Shown piece by piece: positions 5,139 through 6,333 of a DNA stretch of 6,333 bases. The translations under genes and the position numbers were made by a program. The DNA lies in the NCBI GenBank assembly GCA_030150585.1, contig JASLFM010000571.1:1-6333 (forward strand). The letters run 5' to 3'. Origin of the DNA: Acidovorax sp. Its GTDB lineage: Bacteria; Pseudomonadota; Gammaproteobacteria; Burkholderiales; Burkholderiaceae_C. The notes under the pieces were generated by a model, which saw only the letters and a program-made list of their open reading frames with translations, was not told the DNA's origin and ran no database searches. The first letter of the stretch is position 1. Each line of letters starts with the position of its first letter.

Positions 5139-5447
5139 TCAGGCAGCGGGCTTGTTGCTCAGGCACTCCTTCATGAAGGCCTTGCGCTCGTCGCCCTTGA
5201 GGGTCTTGGCCTTGGCGTCGGCGTTGCAGGACTTCATCTTGTCCTGCTGGGTCTCCTTCTTGGCAGAGAGGCATTGCTTCATGAAAGCCTTGCGCTCGTC
5301 GCCCTTCTTGTCACCCGCGTCGGCGTTGCACGTCGCCATCTTGGTCTGCTGGGCCGTCTTGGGCTTGGCGGCGTCTTCCGCTGCATGGGCAGTGGCGAAG
5401 GAGAAGGCGAGGCCGGCGGCGGCAACCACGGTAAGCAGCTTGTTCAT
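5139..5447 (-). CDS. psiF: PsiF repeat-containing small exported protein
   Basis: The reverse strand encodes 102 residues. A signal peptide (1-22, starting MNKLLTVVAAAG and ending AHA) is followed by a Lys/Ala-rich linker and two copies of a Cys-containing unit. Copy one runs from TKMATCNADAGDKKGDERK through AFMKQCLS (36-61), copy two from DKMKSCNADAKAKTLKGDERK through AFMKECLS (69-97). The pattern KM-xx-CNxxA...LKGDxRxxFMxxCL is that of the PsiF repeat, known from the E. coli phosphate-starvation-inducible protein PsiF, which also has two copies. Each unit has two cysteines (Cys40/59 and Cys74/95) that could form disulfides in the periplasm. The ATG at 5447-5445 has AGGAG 8 nt upstream. Molecular function is unknown even in E. 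coli. It diverges from argS and ends at a strong terminator. No convincing Pho box is visible, so phosphate control is not supported here. Confidence 0.88.
   Translation of the reverse strand: MNKLLTVVAAAGLAFSFATAHAAEDAAKPKTAQQTKMATCNADAGDKKGDERKAFMKQCLSAKKETQQDKMKSCNADAKAKTLKGDERKAFMKECLSNKPAA
5161..5306 (-). repeat. Internal tandem repeat within the psiF-like gene
   Basis: The DNA encoding the two GDERKAFMK(Q/E)CLS units is nearly identical at about 5161-5198 and 5269-5306, offset by 108 bp; the shared core includes CCTTGCGCTCGTCGCCCTT. The upstream CNADA halves are 34 codons apart rather than 36, so a two-codon indel separates the copies. This indicates an internal duplication or strong codon-level conservation. 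Confidence 0.75.
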
Positions 5448-5562
5448 GAAATGTGCTCCTGCAATGGATGTGGATGAAAGCCCTGGAGGATGTTCCCAGA
5501 GGCTATCCAGCATAACGTCATAACCATGGGCTTGGATGACGGCCGGCCCGTAGAATCCGCGC
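5448..5562. promoter_or_regulatory. Divergent psiF/argS intergenic region with argS -10-like box and a CATAAC direct repeat
   Basis: The 115-bp region must hold promoters for both genes. For argS, TAGAAT (5551-5556) matches 5 of 6 bases of the -10 consensus but lies only 6 nt before the ATG, with no good -35 box at 16-18 nt. For psiF, TATGCT (reverse strand, about 5515-5510) is a weak -10 candidate. CATAAC occurs twice in tandem (5511-5516 and 5519-5524), period 8 bp, and overlaps that candidate. AGGAG for psiF lies at about 5456-5460 on the reverse strand. Confidence 0.4.
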
Positions 5563-6333
5563 ATGCTCTCCGTCAAACAGGAATTGCTCGCGGCGCTGGC
5601 CGGCGAGCTGGAAAAATTGTCGCCCGGCGCCGGTGTGCGCGCGGCGTTCGAATCGCCCAAGGTGGCCGCGCATGGCGACTTCGCTTGCACGGCTGCCATG
5701 CAGCTGGCCAAGGCGGCCAAGCAGAATCCCCGCCAACTGGCCGAGACGCTGCGCGCGGCGCTGCTCGCCACACCGGCCTACGCACGCTGGGTGTCTGAGA
5801 TCGAGATCGCCGGGCCTGGCTTCATCAACATCCGCCTCAAGCCCGCCGCCAAGCAGGAAGTGGTGCGCGAAGTGCTGGCTGCGGGCGAGCGCTTCGGCTT
5901 CCAGCCCGCCAACGGCCGGCGCGTGCTGGTGGAATTCGTCTCGGCCAACCCCACGGGCCCGCTGCACGTGGGCCATGGCCGCCAGGCGGCACTGGGCGAC
6001 GCGATCTGCAACCTGTTCGGCACCCAGGGCTGGAGCGTGCACCGCGAGTTCTACTACAACGACGCGGGTGTGCAGATCGACACCCTCACCAAGAGCACGC
6101 AGCTGCGCGCCAAGGGCTTCAAGCCCGGCGACGACTGCTGGCCCACCGACCCCGAGAATCCGGCCAGCAAGGCGTTCTACAACGGCGACTACATCCAGGA
6201 CATTGCCAACGACTTCCTGGCAAAGAAGAGCGTCAAGGCCGACGACCGCGAGTTCACCGCCAACGGCGACGTGGACGACTACGACAACATCCGCCAGTTC
6301 GCCGTGGCCTACCTGCGCAACGAGCAGGACAAG
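5563..6333 (+). CDS. argS: Arginyl-tRNA synthetase, N-terminal 257 residues (cut by window edge)
   Basis: An open frame from ATG 5563 continues past the window end. It encodes the start of arginyl-tRNA synthetase, the class I enzyme that attaches arginine to tRNA-Arg using ATP. Residues 1 to about 105 form the ArgS-specific N-terminal domain that contacts the tRNA D-loop, ending in the typical GPGFINIRL (84-92). The catalytic Rossmann domain follows with VEFVSANPTGPLHVGHGR (123-140), which contains the HIGH-type ATP-binding motif as HVGH (135-138). REFYYNDAGVQID (161-173), the next conserved ArgS block, follows. The KMSK-region and anticodon-binding domain lie outside the window. No Shine-Dalgarno sequence precedes the ATG, and a TAGAAT box lies 6 nt upstream, so a leaderless message is possible. 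No frameshift or oddity is visible in the portion seen. Confidence 0.96.
   Translation, partial: MLSVKQELLAALAGELEKLSPGAGVRAAFESPKVAAHGDFACTAAMQLAKAAKQNPRQLAETLRAALLATPAYARWVSEIEIAGPGFINIRLKPAAKQEVVREVLAAGERFGFQPANGRRVLVEFVSANPTGPLHVGHGRQAALGDAICNLFGTQGWSVHREFYYNDAGVQIDTLTKSTQLRAKGFKPGDDCWPTDPENPASKAFYNGDYIQDIANDFLAKKSVKADDREFTANGDVDDYDNIRQFAVAYLRNEQDK

Noticed and set aside
5505..5530. Possible Pho box upstream of the psiF-like gene
   Set aside because: GTCATAA resembles part of a CTGTCAT half-site, but the repeated unit is CATAAC with an 8-bp period, not two CTGTCAT-like 7-mers spaced at 11 bp.
5448..5771. Upstream extension of the psiF-like frame toward 5771 on the reverse strand
   Set aside because: It would overlap the start of argS antisense and remove the signal peptide from the N-terminus. 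The ATG at 5447 has its own AGGAG and is followed directly by a good signal sequence.
1..6333. Prophage, insertion sequence, CRISPR, toxin-antitoxin or defence genes
   Set aside because: No transposase, integrase, spaced repeats or defence-type domains were found in any frame. All substantial frames are explained by metabolic, regulatory or housekeeping genes with uniform composition.

Overview
The window looks like chromosomal DNA from a high-GC betaproteobacterium, most likely of the Comamonadaceae (Acidovorax/Comamonas/Delftia-like). Three things point there: the strong G/C bias at third codon positions, an orphan Bug-type (tripartite tricarboxylate transporter family) solute-binding protein, and an intergenic palindrome-like element resembling a repeat I remember from Comamonadaceae genomes. 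The genus is an inference. No RNA gene, mobile element or CRISPR array is visible.

Left part (1-3395): a regulated catabolic operon. The 5' end of an IclR-family regulator gene runs leftward off the window edge. It diverges from three tightly packed rightward genes: an HMG-CoA-lyase-like enzyme (264-1202), a class III CaiB/BaiF CoA-transferase (1195-2394, 8 bp overlap) and a Bug periplasmic receptor (2391-3395, ATGA overlap). Together they read as a capture, activate and cleave module: the receptor binds a carboxylic acid, the transferase attaches CoA, and the lyase splits the 3-hydroxyacyl-CoA. A hydroxylated, branched dicarboxylate such as 3-hydroxy-3-methylglutarate or citramalate is a reasonable guess at the substrate, but the sequence does not prove it. 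The 83-bp divergent intergenic region holds a TTGACA-type promoter and nested inverted repeats suited to an IclR operator.

Middle (3396-4558): a 212-bp intergenic stretch begins with a degenerate repeat/hairpin followed by a T-run, probably ending the operon. A LysR-family regulator of the CrgA/DmlR-like group follows, apparently with its own promoter very close to its ATG.

Right part (4559-6333): a small four-helix membrane protein of the DUF2214 type (rightward) converges on a small exported PsiF-type two-repeat protein (leftward), with a strong intrinsic terminator between them that serves the leftward gene. PsiF in turn diverges from argS (arginyl-tRNA synthetase), whose first 257 codons fill the rest of the window. 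These genes look like ordinary chromosomal content and show no obvious link to the catabolic operon.

Nothing here is a clearly new class of system. The points most worth a second look are the substrate of the three-gene operon, the nested palindromes upstream of it, the intergenic repeat, and two genes (lysR and argS) whose -10-like boxes sit only 6 nt before the ATG, which suggests leaderless transcripts.
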